Source of the DNA: an uncultured Atopobiaceae bacterium | GTDB lineage: Bacteria; Actinomycetota; Coriobacteriia; Coriobacteriales; Atopobiaceae | Reading direction: 5' to 3' | NCBI GenBank assembly: GCA_944320975.1 | Contig: CALUJM010000002.1 | Span: 62,001 to 126,000, forward strand | DNA: 64,000 bases | In this document: positions 56,830 through 64,000 of the stretch, piece after piece | Layout: each line of letters begins with the position of its first letter | Position numbering within the stretch: the first letter of the stretch is position 1 | Notes under the pieces: model-generated | What the model saw: the letters and a program-made list of their open reading frames with translations, nothing else | Told to the model about the DNA's origin: nothing | The model's database searches: none | Translations under genes and position numbers: made by a program

Positions 56830-59052
56830 CTACAGATGCAGCACGCGGTCCTTGATCTCCTCGGTGCGGCCCTGGTTCCAGAACTGGGTGCCGATGTAGC
56901 CGCAGGTCCTTCTCGCCACGTTCATCTTGGACTGGTCGCGGTTGTGGCAGTGCGGGCACTCCCACACGAGCTTGCCGTCGTCCTCGACGATTTGGATCTC
57001 GCCGTCGTAGCCGCACACCTGGCAGTAGTCGCTCTTGGTGTTGAGCTCGGCGTACATGATGTGGTCGTAGATGTACTGCATGACGGAGATGACGGCCTCG
57101 AGGTTGTCCTGCATGTCCGGCACCTCAACGTAGGAGATGGCCCCGCCGGGGGAGAGGCGCTGGAACTCGGACTCGAAGCGCAGCTTCGTGAAGGCGTCGA
57201 TCGGCTCGGTCACGTGGACGTGGTAGCTGTTGGTGATGTAGCCCTTGTCCGTGATGCCCGGGACGATGCCGAAGCGGCGCTGCAGGCACTTGGCGAACTT
57301 GTAGGTGGTGGACTCGATCGGCGTGCCGTAGAGCGAGTAGTCGATGTTCTCGGCGGCCTTCCACTCGGCGCACTTGTCGTTCATGTGCTGCATGACGGCC
57401 AGCGCGAACGGCGTGGCCTCCTTGTCGGTGTGGCTGTGGCCGGTCATGGCTTTGACGCACTCGTAGAGGCCCGCGTAGCCGAGGCTGATGGTGGAGTAGC
57501 CGCCGTAGAGGAGCTTGTCGATCGTCTCGCCCTTCTTGAGGCGCGCGAGGGCGCCGTACTGCCACAGGATCGGCGCGGCGTCGGAGGTGGTGCCGAGCAG
57601 GCGCTCGTGGCGGCAGCGCAGGCCGCGGTGGCAGAGCTCCAGGCGCTCGTCGAAGATCTCCCAGAACTTGTCCATGTCGCGGTTGGCGGAGAGGGCCACG
57701 TCCACGAGGTTGATGGTCACGACGCCCTGGTTGAAGCGACCGTAGTACTTGGGCTTGCCCGGCTCCCAGTTGCCGGCGTTGGCCACGTTGTCGTAGCCGT
57801 TGCCCGAGCGGTCCGGCGTGAGGAAGGAACGGCAGCCCATGCAGGTGTAGCAGTCGCCGTTGCCCTCGGTCTCGCCCTTGGAGAGCTTGTACTCGCGCAT
57901 CTTCTTCTCGGAGATGTAGTCCGGGACCATGCGCTTGGCGGTGCACTTGGCGGCGAGCTTGGTGAGGTAGAAGTACGGCGTGCCCTCGCGGACGTTGTCC
58001 TCCTCGAGCACGTAGATGAGCTTGGGGAAGGCGGGGGTGATCCAGACGCCGTCCTCGTTCTTGACGCCCTGGTAGCGCTGCTTGAGCATCTCCTCGATGC
58101 ACATGGCCAGGTCGGCCTTCTCCTGCTCGTTCTTGGCCTCGTTGAGGTACATGAAGACCGTGATGAACGGGGCCTGGCCGTTGGTGGTCATGAGGGTGAC
58201 CACCTGGTACTGGATGGTCTGGACGCCGCGGGCGACCTCCTCGCGCAGGCGGCCCTCGACGATCTGGGCCATCTTGTCCTCGCCGGGGTGGGCGTCGATG
58301 GCGGCCATCTCGGCCTCCACCTGGCGGCGGATCTTCTGGCGGGAGACGTCGACGAAGGGCGCGAGGTGCGTGAGCGAGATGGACTGGCCGCCGTACTGGC
58401 AGGAGGCGACCTGCGCGATGATCTGCGTCGCGATGTTGCAGGCGGTGGAGAAGCTGTGCGGGCGCTCGATGAGCGTGCCGGAGATCACCGTGCCGTTCTG
58501 CAGCATGTCCTCGAGGTTGATGAGGTCGCAGTTGTGCATGTGCTGCGCGAAGTAGTCCGAGTCGTGGAAGTGGATGATGCCCTCGTTGTGGGCCTCCACA
58601 ATGTCGGCGGGAAGCAGCTCGCGCATCGTGAGGTCCTTGGAGACCTCGCCGGCCATGTAGTCGCGCTGGACGGAGACCACCGTGGGGTTCTTGTTGGAGT
58701 TCTCCTGCTTGACCTCCTCGTTGTTGCACTCGATGAGCGCGAGGATCTTGTCGTCGGTGGTGTTCTTGTGGCGCTTCTGGTTCTGCACGTAGCGGTAGAT
58801 GATGTACTTGCGGGCCACCTCGAAGTGGTCGAGCGCCATCAGCTGGTCCTCGACGAGGTCCTGGACCTCCTCGACGGTGACGGTGTGGCCGGCCTCCATG
58901 CACTCGTCCGTGACGTTGAGGGAGGCGAACTTCACCTCGCGCTCGGTCAGGCGCTCGCTGGCGGGCACCTCCTCGTTGGCGGCGCGGATGGCGTTCTCGA
59001 TCTTGGAGATGTCGAAGGTGACCTCCGAGCCGTTGCGCTTGATGATCTTCAT
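56830..59052 (-). CDS. nrdD: Anaerobic ribonucleoside-triphosphate reductase
   Basis: 740 residues. N-terminal ATP-cone (residues 1-90, KIIKRNGSEVTFDISKIENA), substrate region with HNCDLINLEDMLQNG, C-terminal zinc site CQVCG...CPHC, and the glycyl-radical motif RRTCGYIGTQ. Makes dNTPs without oxygen, indicating anaerobic growth. Upstream dyads fit NrdR control. Confidence 0.94.
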   Translation of the reverse strand: MKIIKRNGSEVTFDISKIENAIRAANEEVPASERLTEREVKFASLNVTDECMEAGHTVTVEEVQDLVEDQLMALDHFEVARKYIIYRYVQNQKRHKNTTDDKILALIECNNEEVKQENSNKNPTVVSVQRDYMAGEVSKDLTMRELLPADIVEAHNEGIIHFHDSDYFAQHMHNCDLINLEDMLQNGTVISGTLIERPHSFSTACNIATQIIAQVASCQYGGQSISLTHLAPFVDVSRQKIRRQVEAEMAAIDAHPGEDKMAQIVEGRLREEVARGVQTIQYQVVTLMTTNGQAPFITVFMYLNEAKNEQEKADLAMCIEEMLKQRYQGVKNEDGVWITPAFPKLIYVLEEDNVREGTPYFYLTKLAAKCTAKRMVPDYISEKKMREYKLSKGETEGNGDCYTCMGCRSFLTPDRSGNGYDNVANAGNWEPGKPKYYGRFNQGVVTINLVDVALSANRDMDKFWEIFDERLELCHRGLRCRHERLLGTTSDAAPILWQYGALARLKKGETIDKLLYGGYSTISLGYAGLYECVKAMTGHSHTDKEATPFALAVMQHMNDKCAEWKAAENIDYSLYGTPIESTTYKFAKCLQRRFGIVPGITDKGYITNSYHVHVTEPIDAFTKLRFESEFQRLSPGGAISYVEVPDMQDNLEAVISVMQYIYDHIMYAELNTKSDYCQVCGYDGEIQIVEDDGKLVWECPHCHNRDQSKMNVARRTCGYIGTQFWNQGRTEEIKDRVLHL

Positions 59053-59132
59053 GGCGGCCTCGCTTCCCGGCGAAAGGGCGCGCCCGCGAGGACGCGCCCG
59101 GACAGACGTATCTGGTGGTAGGAGCTACTATG

Positions 59133-59182
59133 CCACAATTTCTAGTGGGTGCAGCCAGAAAAATATACTACATATTGTAAAT
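59133..59182 (-). promoter_or_regulatory. Candidate NrdR boxes upstream of nrdD
   Basis: Two AT-rich dyads: CCACAATTTCTAGTGG (59133-59148) and ACTACATATTGTAAAT (59167-59182), with centres about 34 bases apart. NrdR binds two 16-bp boxes about three turns apart before nrd genes; the first box fits fairly well, the second poorly. The rest of the 348-base gap (59183-59400) shows no gene; an AAAAAGCTTTTT palindrome lies near 59240. Confidence 0.4.
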
Positions 59183-59400
59183 AACCTGCTGAATGCTGTT
59201 GATAAGTCATGTCGCGGCAGGTAGCGAATGCGCCTCGGCAAAAAGCTTTTTCCTAATGGGGCGTTCACCGAAACTTGACCCCCGCGCGCCCGCCGCTTGC
59301 CGCCCTGTGAACGGTCGGAAACGTTCGCGGGCGGCACCCGCGCGGGTCCGCGGCGAAGCGGTAGAGTGGACGGGGTAACGCACCGGGGGAAGGGACGGAC

Positions 59401-60561
59401 ATGCAGTTCTCAAAGAGGCTCGACCTGTTTGGCGACGAGGTGTTCGCCGCGCTCAACGTGCGGCGGCGCGAGCTGGAGGCCGCCGGGCGGCAGGTCTTCG
59501 ACCTCTCGGTGGGCACGCCGGACTTCGAGCCCCCGGCCCACGTGGTCGAGGCGCTGCGCGCATCTGCGGCCGACCCCGCCAACTGGAAGTACTCGCTGCA
59601 CGACAAGGACGAGCTGCTCGACGTCGTCTGCGGCTACTACGAGAGCCGCTTCGGCGTGGCCGGCGTCACGCGCGACATGGTGATGAGCTGCCGCGGCACC
59701 CAGGAGGGCCTGGGGCACGTGGTCGCGGCGCTCGTCGACCCCGGCGACGTGGGCCTGGTGCCCGACCCGTGCTACCCCGTCTTCCAGAACGCGACGCTGC
59801 TCGCCGGCGCGCGCCCCTTCTACTACCCGCTCACCGCCGAGCACGACTTCCTGCCGCACCTGGCCGACGTGCCGGCGGACGTGGCGGACGCCGCCAAGTA
59901 CCTCATCCTCTCGCTTCCCGCCAACCCGGTGGGCTCGGTGGGGACGCCGGCGGTCTACGAGGAGGCCATCGCCTTCGCGCGCGCCCACGACCTCGTGATC
60001 ATTCACGACAACGCCTACTCCGACATCGTCTTCGACGGCGAGCCGGGCGGGTCGTTCCTGGCGTATCCCGGCGCCGCTGAGGTGGGCGTTGAGTTTCTCT
60101 CGCTCTCCAAGTCCTTCAACGTCACCGGCGCGCGCCTCTCCTTCCTGGTGGGCCGCGCGGACGTGGTGGCCGCCGCGCGCAAGCTCCGCGGCCAGGTGGA
60201 CTTTGGCATGTTCTACCCCGAGCAGGACGCCGCGATCGCCGCGCTCACGGGCCCGCGCGACTCCGTCGAGCGCCAGCGCCTGCTCTACCAGGAGCGCCGC
60301 GACGCCCTGTGCGACGGCCTCGAGGGCATCGGCTGGGAGCGCCCCAACGCGCACGGCTCGATGTTCGTGTGGGCGCGCCTGCCGCACGGCCGCACGGACT
60401 CCGTGTCCTTCTCGCTCGAGCTCATGGAGCGCGCGGGCGTGATCGTGACGCCCGGCGCGAGCTTCGGGCCCTCGGGCGAGGGCTACGTCCGTATGGCCCT
60501 GGTCATGCCGCCGGAGCGCCTGCGCGAGGCCGTGGCCGCCATCGCCGCCTCCGGGCTCTAG
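59401..60561 (+). CDS. Class I/II PLP aminotransferase (LL-DAP aminotransferase-like)
   Basis: 386 residues, fold type I. FDLSVGTPDFEPPAHVVEAL near the N-terminus, ILSLPANPVGSVGT, and the PLP lysine in LSLSKSFNVTGARLSFLVG. Resembles LL-diaminopimelate or aspartate-type aminotransferases; substrate not fixed. Followed 9 bases later by a HAD gene, so the two are cotranscribed. Confidence 0.85.
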   Translation: MQFSKRLDLFGDEVFAALNVRRRELEAAGRQVFDLSVGTPDFEPPAHVVEALRASAADPANWKYSLHDKDELLDVVCGYYESRFGVAGVTRDMVMSCRGTQEGLGHVVAALVDPGDVGLVPDPCYPVFQNATLLAGARPFYYPLTAEHDFLPHLADVPADVADAAKYLILSLPANPVGSVGTPAVYEEAIAFARAHDLVIIHDNAYSDIVFDGEPGGSFLAYPGAAEVGVEFLSLSKSFNVTGARLSFLVGRADVVAAARKLRGQVDFGMFYPEQDAAIAALTGPRDSVERQRLLYQERRDALCDGLEGIGWERPNAHGSMFVWARLPHGRTDSVSFSLELMERAGVIVTPGASFGPSGEGYVRMALVMPPERLREAVAAIAASGL

Positions 60562-60570
60562 GGGGCGCTC

Positions 60571-61398
60571 ATGGACGAGAAGAACCTCGGGGCAGCGCCG
60601 GTCGTGCCCGGCAGCTGGTCCACCCCGGCCAAGGTGCGCGCCGTCCTTCTCGACGTGGACGGCACCACGCTCAGCCTGGGCCAGAACTGCGAGCCCGCCT
60701 CCACGCGCGAGGCCATCCGGCGCCTGGCCGCAAATGGCGTCATGCCGCTTCTGGCCACGGGGCGCACGAGCTACCTGCTGGACAAGATCGACCTCACGGA
60801 CTTCGGCGGCTTCGTCACCTTCAACGGCCAGCTCGTCGAGGTCGGCGGGCGCACCGTCCACTCCAACCCGCTCGACCGGGCGGACGTGCGCGCCGTGGTG
60901 GAGCAGGTGCGCTCCGGGCTCTACAGCTGCCTGTTCATGGAGCGCGAGCGCATGTACGTGAACACGATGGACGAGCGCGTGCAGGCCATGATCGACCTCA
61001 CGCACAACCACTACGAGCCCGGCGACGTGGCGTGGGCGCTCGAGAACGAGGTCTACCAGCTCAACGCCTTCGTGGGCCCCGGCGAGGAGCGCCTGATCCT
61101 CGACGGGACGAGTCACTGCAAGTGCACGCGCTGGAGCGACATCTTCTGCGACGTGATGCCCGTGGAGGGCGGCAAGGACGCCGGCGTGCGCATCCTCATG
61201 GACGCGCTGGGCCTGGCGCCCGAGGAGTGCGTGGCGTTTGGCGACGGCGGCAACGACGTCGACATGTTCGGGGCCGTGGGCACCTCGGTTGCCATGGGCA
61301 ACGGCGGCGCCGAGGCCAAGGCGGCGGCGACCTACGTGACCGACCACATCGACGCGGACGGCTTCTGGAACGCCTGCGTCCGCCTCGGCCTTCTGTAA
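60571..61398 (+). CDS. Cof-type HAD-IIB phosphatase
   Basis: 275 residues. Motif I AVLLDVDGTTLS begins only at residue 23: an N-terminal tail M-D-E-K-N-L precedes it, encoded by a CGAGAAGAAC motif. Motif IV VAFGDGGNDVDMF. Substrate unknown. The stop codon TAA lies within a GGGGAC palindrome. Confidence 0.85.
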   Translation: MDEKNLGAAPVVPGSWSTPAKVRAVLLDVDGTTLSLGQNCEPASTREAIRRLAANGVMPLLATGRTSYLLDKIDLTDFGGFVTFNGQLVEVGGRTVHSNPLDRADVRAVVEQVRSGLYSCLFMERERMYVNTMDERVQAMIDLTHNHYEPGDVAWALENEVYQLNAFVGPGEERLILDGTSHCKCTRWSDIFCDVMPVEGGKDAGVRILMDALGLAPEECVAFGDGGNDVDMFGAVGTSVAMGNGGAEAKAAATYVTDHIDADGFWNACVRLGLL

Positions 61399-61459
61399 TT
61401 TGGGGACAGTCCCCAAATTACAGAAAAGTTTTATGTAAATTGGGGACTGTCCCCAAATT
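61393..61459. repeat. Two GGGGACnGTCCCC palindromes in tandem (copies 5 and 6)
   Basis: TAATTTGGGGAC/GTCCCCAAATTA at 61396-61420, with pairing extended by TCTG/CAGA to 61393-61425 approximately, and TAAATTGGGGAC/GTCCCCAAATTA at 61435-61459. The preceding gene's stop is inside the first. Confidence 0.9.
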
Positions 61460-61492
61460 ACCGAAGGCCTAAGCAGCGGAGAGGGGAGTCAG

Positions 61493-62071
61493 ATGAACGG
61501 GATGGAGTTTCAGGACCTGGTGGCGGCGTCGCGCACTTATCGCCGCTACAGCGACCAGCGCGTGGGGCAGACCGTGCTCACGGGGCTCGTCGACGCGGCG
61601 CGCCTGGCGCCGTGCGGCAACAACATGCAGCTGCTGCGCTTCCGCGTGGTGGGCGAGAAGGACGCGTGCGAGGCGGTCTTCCCGCACCTGCGCTGGGCCG
61701 CGCTCTACAAGGACTGGGACGGTCCGGCCGAGGGCGAGCGCCCGCACGGCTACGTGGTGATCTGCCTGCCCGCCGAGCTCGCCGACAACCCCATCCGCCT
61801 CATCGACGTGGGCATCGCCGCGCAGACCATGGCGCTCGCGGCCTGCGCCCGGGGGCTCGGCTGCTGCATGCTGCGCAGCTTCGACGCCGGGCTCGCCGAC
61901 GAGCTCGCGCTGCCCGAGGGCTTGGCGCCGGCGCTCGTGCTCGCCGTGGGCGGGCGCGGGGAGCGCGTGGTCCTCGAGGGCCCGGACACCGAGCACGGCC
62001 TGACCTACTGGCGCGAGGCGGACGGCACCCACTGCGTGCCCAAGCTACGGCTCGAGGACCTTCTCGTCTAA
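61493..62071 (+). CDS. Nitroreductase-family flavoprotein
   Basis: 192 residues. SRTYRRYSDQRV and the AARLAPCGNNMQLLRFRVV block are the FMN-binding start of the nitroreductase family; DVGIAAQTMALAACARGLGCCML is the dimer/FMN helix. GAGAGGGGAG precedes the ATG. Physiological substrate unknown. Confidence 0.87.
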   Translation: MNGMEFQDLVAASRTYRRYSDQRVGQTVLTGLVDAARLAPCGNNMQLLRFRVVGEKDACEAVFPHLRWAALYKDWDGPAEGERPHGYVVICLPAELADNPIRLIDVGIAAQTMALAACARGLGCCMLRSFDAGLADELALPEGLAPALVLAVGGRGERVVLEGPDTEHGLTYWREADGTHCVPKLRLEDLLV

Positions 62072-62099
62072 CGGATGCGCGGCGCGGCGCCGCCCGGCA

Positions 62100-62200
62100 G
62101 CGCCGAGTAAGAGAAATATGCGAAAAAGCGGCCCGATCAGGGGCCCTTCTCGCATATTTCTCTTACTCGACGAACTCTTGCAGAAAACTCTTACTCGGCG
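62100..62200. repeat. GAGTAAGAGAAATATGCG element (copy 3)
   Basis: CGCCGAGTAAGAGAAATATG to ATATTTCTCTTACTCGACG (ends about 62173), with loop GCGGCCCGATCAGGGGCCC, followed by an extra half (AACTCTTACTCGGCG, 62186-62200). Best-conserved copy. Confidence 0.9.
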
Positions 62201-62315
62201 AGGCCGGGCATCGGGGCCGGGCATCGGGGCCGGACGGCGCGTCCCGCCCGGAAGAGATGTCCCGGACGGGACGCAAATCTTAAGCACAGGTCCCGGCACG
62301 CAACGCCCCCGCCGC

Positions 62316-62975
62316 CTACGCGAACGCGCGGTGCAGCCGCTCGCGCCCCGCGGCGTCGGTGAAGGCGATGATCTTGTCGCCCGCCGCGAAGCGCGTGTCG
62401 CCCTTGGGCACGATGATGTCTCCGTCGCGGTCGATGGCCACGAGGATCGTGGTGCCGGGCAGCGGCACGTCGCGCAGGGCCTCGCCGATCACGTGCGAGC
62501 CGGGTCGCACCTCAACGCGCACGACGGCGTGACCGTCCTTGCCCAAGCGCAAGATCGTGAACACGTCGCGCAGGTCGAGGCCCTCCTGGACGGAGCGGGC
62601 GAGAAGCTCGGCCTGGTTGATGCCCACGTCCACGCCCATGCCCTCGTTGAACATCCAGGCGTTGACGGGGTTGTTGACGCGCGCCACCACGCGGGGCACG
62701 CTGTACTCCATCTTGGCGAGCGTGGAGACCACGAGGTTGACCTCGTCCTCGCCCGTCGCCGCCACCACGACGTCCGCGTGGAGGATGCCCGCGCGCTCGA
62801 GAACGAGCGGGTCCGCCCCGTTGCCGAGGATGACGTCGCGCTCGCCGAACTGCGCGCGCAGGCCGGCCACGAGGTCCTTGCGCGCCTCGATGACGCGGAT
62901 GCGGTAGCCGTCCTCGGTGAGCAGCGACGCGAGATAGGTCCCGGTCTTCCCGCCGCCGACGATGATGATGTCCAT
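62316..62975 (-). CDS. trkA: TrkA-type potassium uptake regulatory subunit
   Basis: 219 residues with one RCK_N domain (IIIVGGGKTGTYLASLL nucleotide motif, ending near residue 130) and one RCK_C domain (about 140-219). Binds NAD(H) or ATP and gates a Trk/Ktr channel. ATG 62975 with TAGGAGG. Second of two tandem TrkA genes; the channel subunit is not in the window. Confidence 0.9.
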   Translation of the reverse strand: MDIIIVGGGKTGTYLASLLTEDGYRIRVIEARKDLVAGLRAQFGERDVILGNGADPLVLERAGILHADVVVAATGEDEVNLVVSTLAKMEYSVPRVVARVNNPVNAWMFNEGMGVDVGINQAELLARSVQEGLDLRDVFTILRLGKDGHAVVRVEVRPGSHVIGEALRDVPLPGTTILVAIDRDGDIIVPKGDTRFAAGDKIIAFTDAAGRERLHRAFA

Positions 62976-62983
62976 GGTGCCTC

Positions 62984-63637
62984 CTACGCGCTCGTGCCGA
63001 CCATGCTGCGGAACTTCGCCGACGCGCTCGACGCCACGGCGGCATAGATGACGTCCCCATGCTCCAGGACGGTCCCGAGCGTGGGGATGAAGGTCTCGTT
63101 GTTGCGCGAGACGGCGACGACCTCCACCTCGCCGATCGCGGTCACCTCTCGGACCGGGCGGCCCTCCAGCAGCGCCGGCACGTCGGTGCGCACGAGCTGC
63201 ACGTCCCCGGACCCGATCTCGTAGACGGCGTCCATCTCCTGATAGGTGAGCAGCTCGCAGGCGTGGCGGATGCCCCAGTCGGTGGTCGAGATGGTCTGGA
63301 TGCCCAGGCGCCGGTAGGCCTCGGCCTTTGAGATGTCGTAGAGGCGGGCGATGACGCGGGGCACGCGATAGGTGCCGCGGGCGACGCGCGCGATGACGAT
63401 GTTGGCCTCGTCCGAGGAGGTGCACGCGATGACGGCGCTCGCTCGGTCGACGCCCGCCTCGGCGAGCACGGCGCGGTCAAACCCGACGCCCAGCACGCGC
63501 GTACCGGAGAAGTCCTCGCCCAGCTCCTCGAGCTCCTCGGCGTCGCGGTCCACGACGGTGACGTCGTGGCCCTGGCGGTCCAGGCGCCGCGCGAGCCCGC
63601 GTCCCATGTGGCCGGCGCCCACTACGATGACGTTCAT
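62984..63637 (-). CDS. trkA: TrkA-type potassium uptake regulatory subunit
   Basis: 217 residues, RCK_N (VIVVGAGHMGRGLARRL) plus RCK_C. Only 8 bases before the other TrkA gene. Two half-size RCK proteins in tandem probably form a mixed ring in place of one double-length TrkA. Confidence 0.9.
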   Translation of the reverse strand: MNVIVVGAGHMGRGLARRLDRQGHDVTVVDRDAEELEELGEDFSGTRVLGVGFDRAVLAEAGVDRASAVIACTSSDEANIVIARVARGTYRVPRVIARLYDISKAEAYRRLGIQTISTTDWGIRHACELLTYQEMDAVYEIGSGDVQLVRTDVPALLEGRPVREVTAIGEVEVVAVSRNNETFIPTLGTVLEHGDVIYAAVASSASAKFRSMVGTSA

Positions 63638-63643
63638 GGTAAC

Positions 63644-64000
63644 CTACCTTCCCTCGGCGCTCGCGCGCTGCGCGCGGCGTCGCTTGATCTGACGGAACAG
63701 GGCCTTGCGCGCCTCCTCCACGGCGAGCACGAGCGGGGGCAGGCAGCAGAGGAACGCGTAGTCGGCGACCCCGAGCGGGCTTGTGTGGAAGACGGACTGG
63801 AGGGGCGGGAAGAGCGTTATGAACACGATAAGGCAGATCTCAAAGACGATGCCCACGTTGATGTGGCGGTTGGAGAAGATCCCGCGCGAGAAGACCGAGG
63901 CGGTCTCGGTGCGGCAGTTGAGGACCTGGCCGATCTGGGCGAAGACGATCGCCGCGAGGCACATGGTCGTGGCGCGCACGTAGACCGGGTCGAGGTCGTC
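63644..64000 (-). CDS. C-terminal part of a P2-type cation ATPase (partial)
   Basis: 118 codons are visible; the gene runs past the right edge. AQIGQVLNCRTETASVFSRG and NRHINVGIVFEICLIVFITLFPPLQ are the last transmembrane helices of calcium-type (P2A) cation pumps. Six bases before trkA, so probably one transport operon. Confidence 0.82.
   Translation of the reverse strand, partial: DDLDPVYVRATTMCLAAIVFAQIGQVLNCRTETASVFSRGIFSNRHINVGIVFEICLIVFITLFPPLQSVFHTSPLGVADYAFLCCLPPLVLAVEEARKALFRQIKRRRAQRASAEGR

Noticed and set aside
59197..59205. DnaA-box-like TGTTGATAA upstream of nrdD
   Set aside because: Single copy with one deviation and no cluster, so no origin is supported.

Overview
The window is GC-rich (about two thirds G+C by eye) chromosomal DNA of ordinary bacterial housekeeping type. 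GTG and TTG starts are frequent. Gene families such as the GGGtGRT protein with its Fe-S scaffold partner, the DUF2975 plus MPIV-RLD-type XRE pair and the O-acetylhomoserine sulfhydrylase suggest an anaerobic, saccharolytic and peptide-using actinobacterium of the class Coriobacteriia (Atopobiaceae/Olsenella-like). That placement is inference from family content, not from a marker gene; no rRNA or tRNA gene is visible.

Layout. 0-9 kb: MoxR ATPase and the start of a DUF58 gene, a histidine-phosphatase/CHAD fusion, fumarase, metY, a GH2 beta-galactosidase and a HigBA-type toxin-antitoxin pair. 9.5-19.5 kb: FKBP isomerase, PadR regulator plus its membrane partner, murI, an FMN/Fe-S/FAD reductase, DegV, M3 peptidase, and a membrane protein followed by an HTH-TPR regulator. 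19.5-19.8 kb: a tiny hydrophobic peptide gene facing a candidate antisense RNA, laid out like an Fst-type type I toxin-antitoxin locus. 20-30 kb: MFS transporter, acetyltransferase and a complete oligopeptide ABC transporter whose OppC carries a large duplicated insert. 30-38 kb: PspA/TPM pair, DUF1893, a REP-associated tyrosine transposase (RAYT), GGGtGRT plus scaffold, EamA transporter, NudC, XRE and DUF2975. 38-49 kb: a HAD phosphatase, then a leucine leader peptide with leuA and leuC, a 4.6-kb block (truncated dehydrogenase remnant, sugar kinase, sugar isomerase), then leuD and leuB. 49-64 kb: PatB-like lyase, an unrecognised protein, an acetyltransferase, mgtA behind an M-box-like leader, nrdD and nrdG split by a toxin-antitoxin pair, an aminotransferase, a HAD phosphatase, a nitroreductase, two TrkA proteins and the end of a P-type ATPase.

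The most striking property is non-coding. Almost every intergenic gap holds a palindromic repeat, and at least five dispersed families are present: a 31-bp REP in nine copies clustering around the RAYT gene, a GGGGACnGTCCCC palindrome in six copies placed on stop codons, an AATAACGCGCAC family, a GAGTAAGAGAAATATGCG family, and a family of long hairpins with a conserved loop but site-specific stems. In many of them the inverted arms continue past the conserved core into sequence unique to the site. In addition the 10-mer CGAGAAGAAC (and its complement) occurs at least 21 times, inside genes, at gene starts and in intergenic inverted pairs, which resembles the distribution of an uptake or recombination signal.

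Regulation visible in the sequence: a leucine attenuation leader before leuA, a probable magnesium riboswitch with terminator before mgtA, a structured leader of unknown class before oppA, candidate NrdR boxes before nrdD, and small inverted-repeat operators at the PadR and DUF2975/XRE units.
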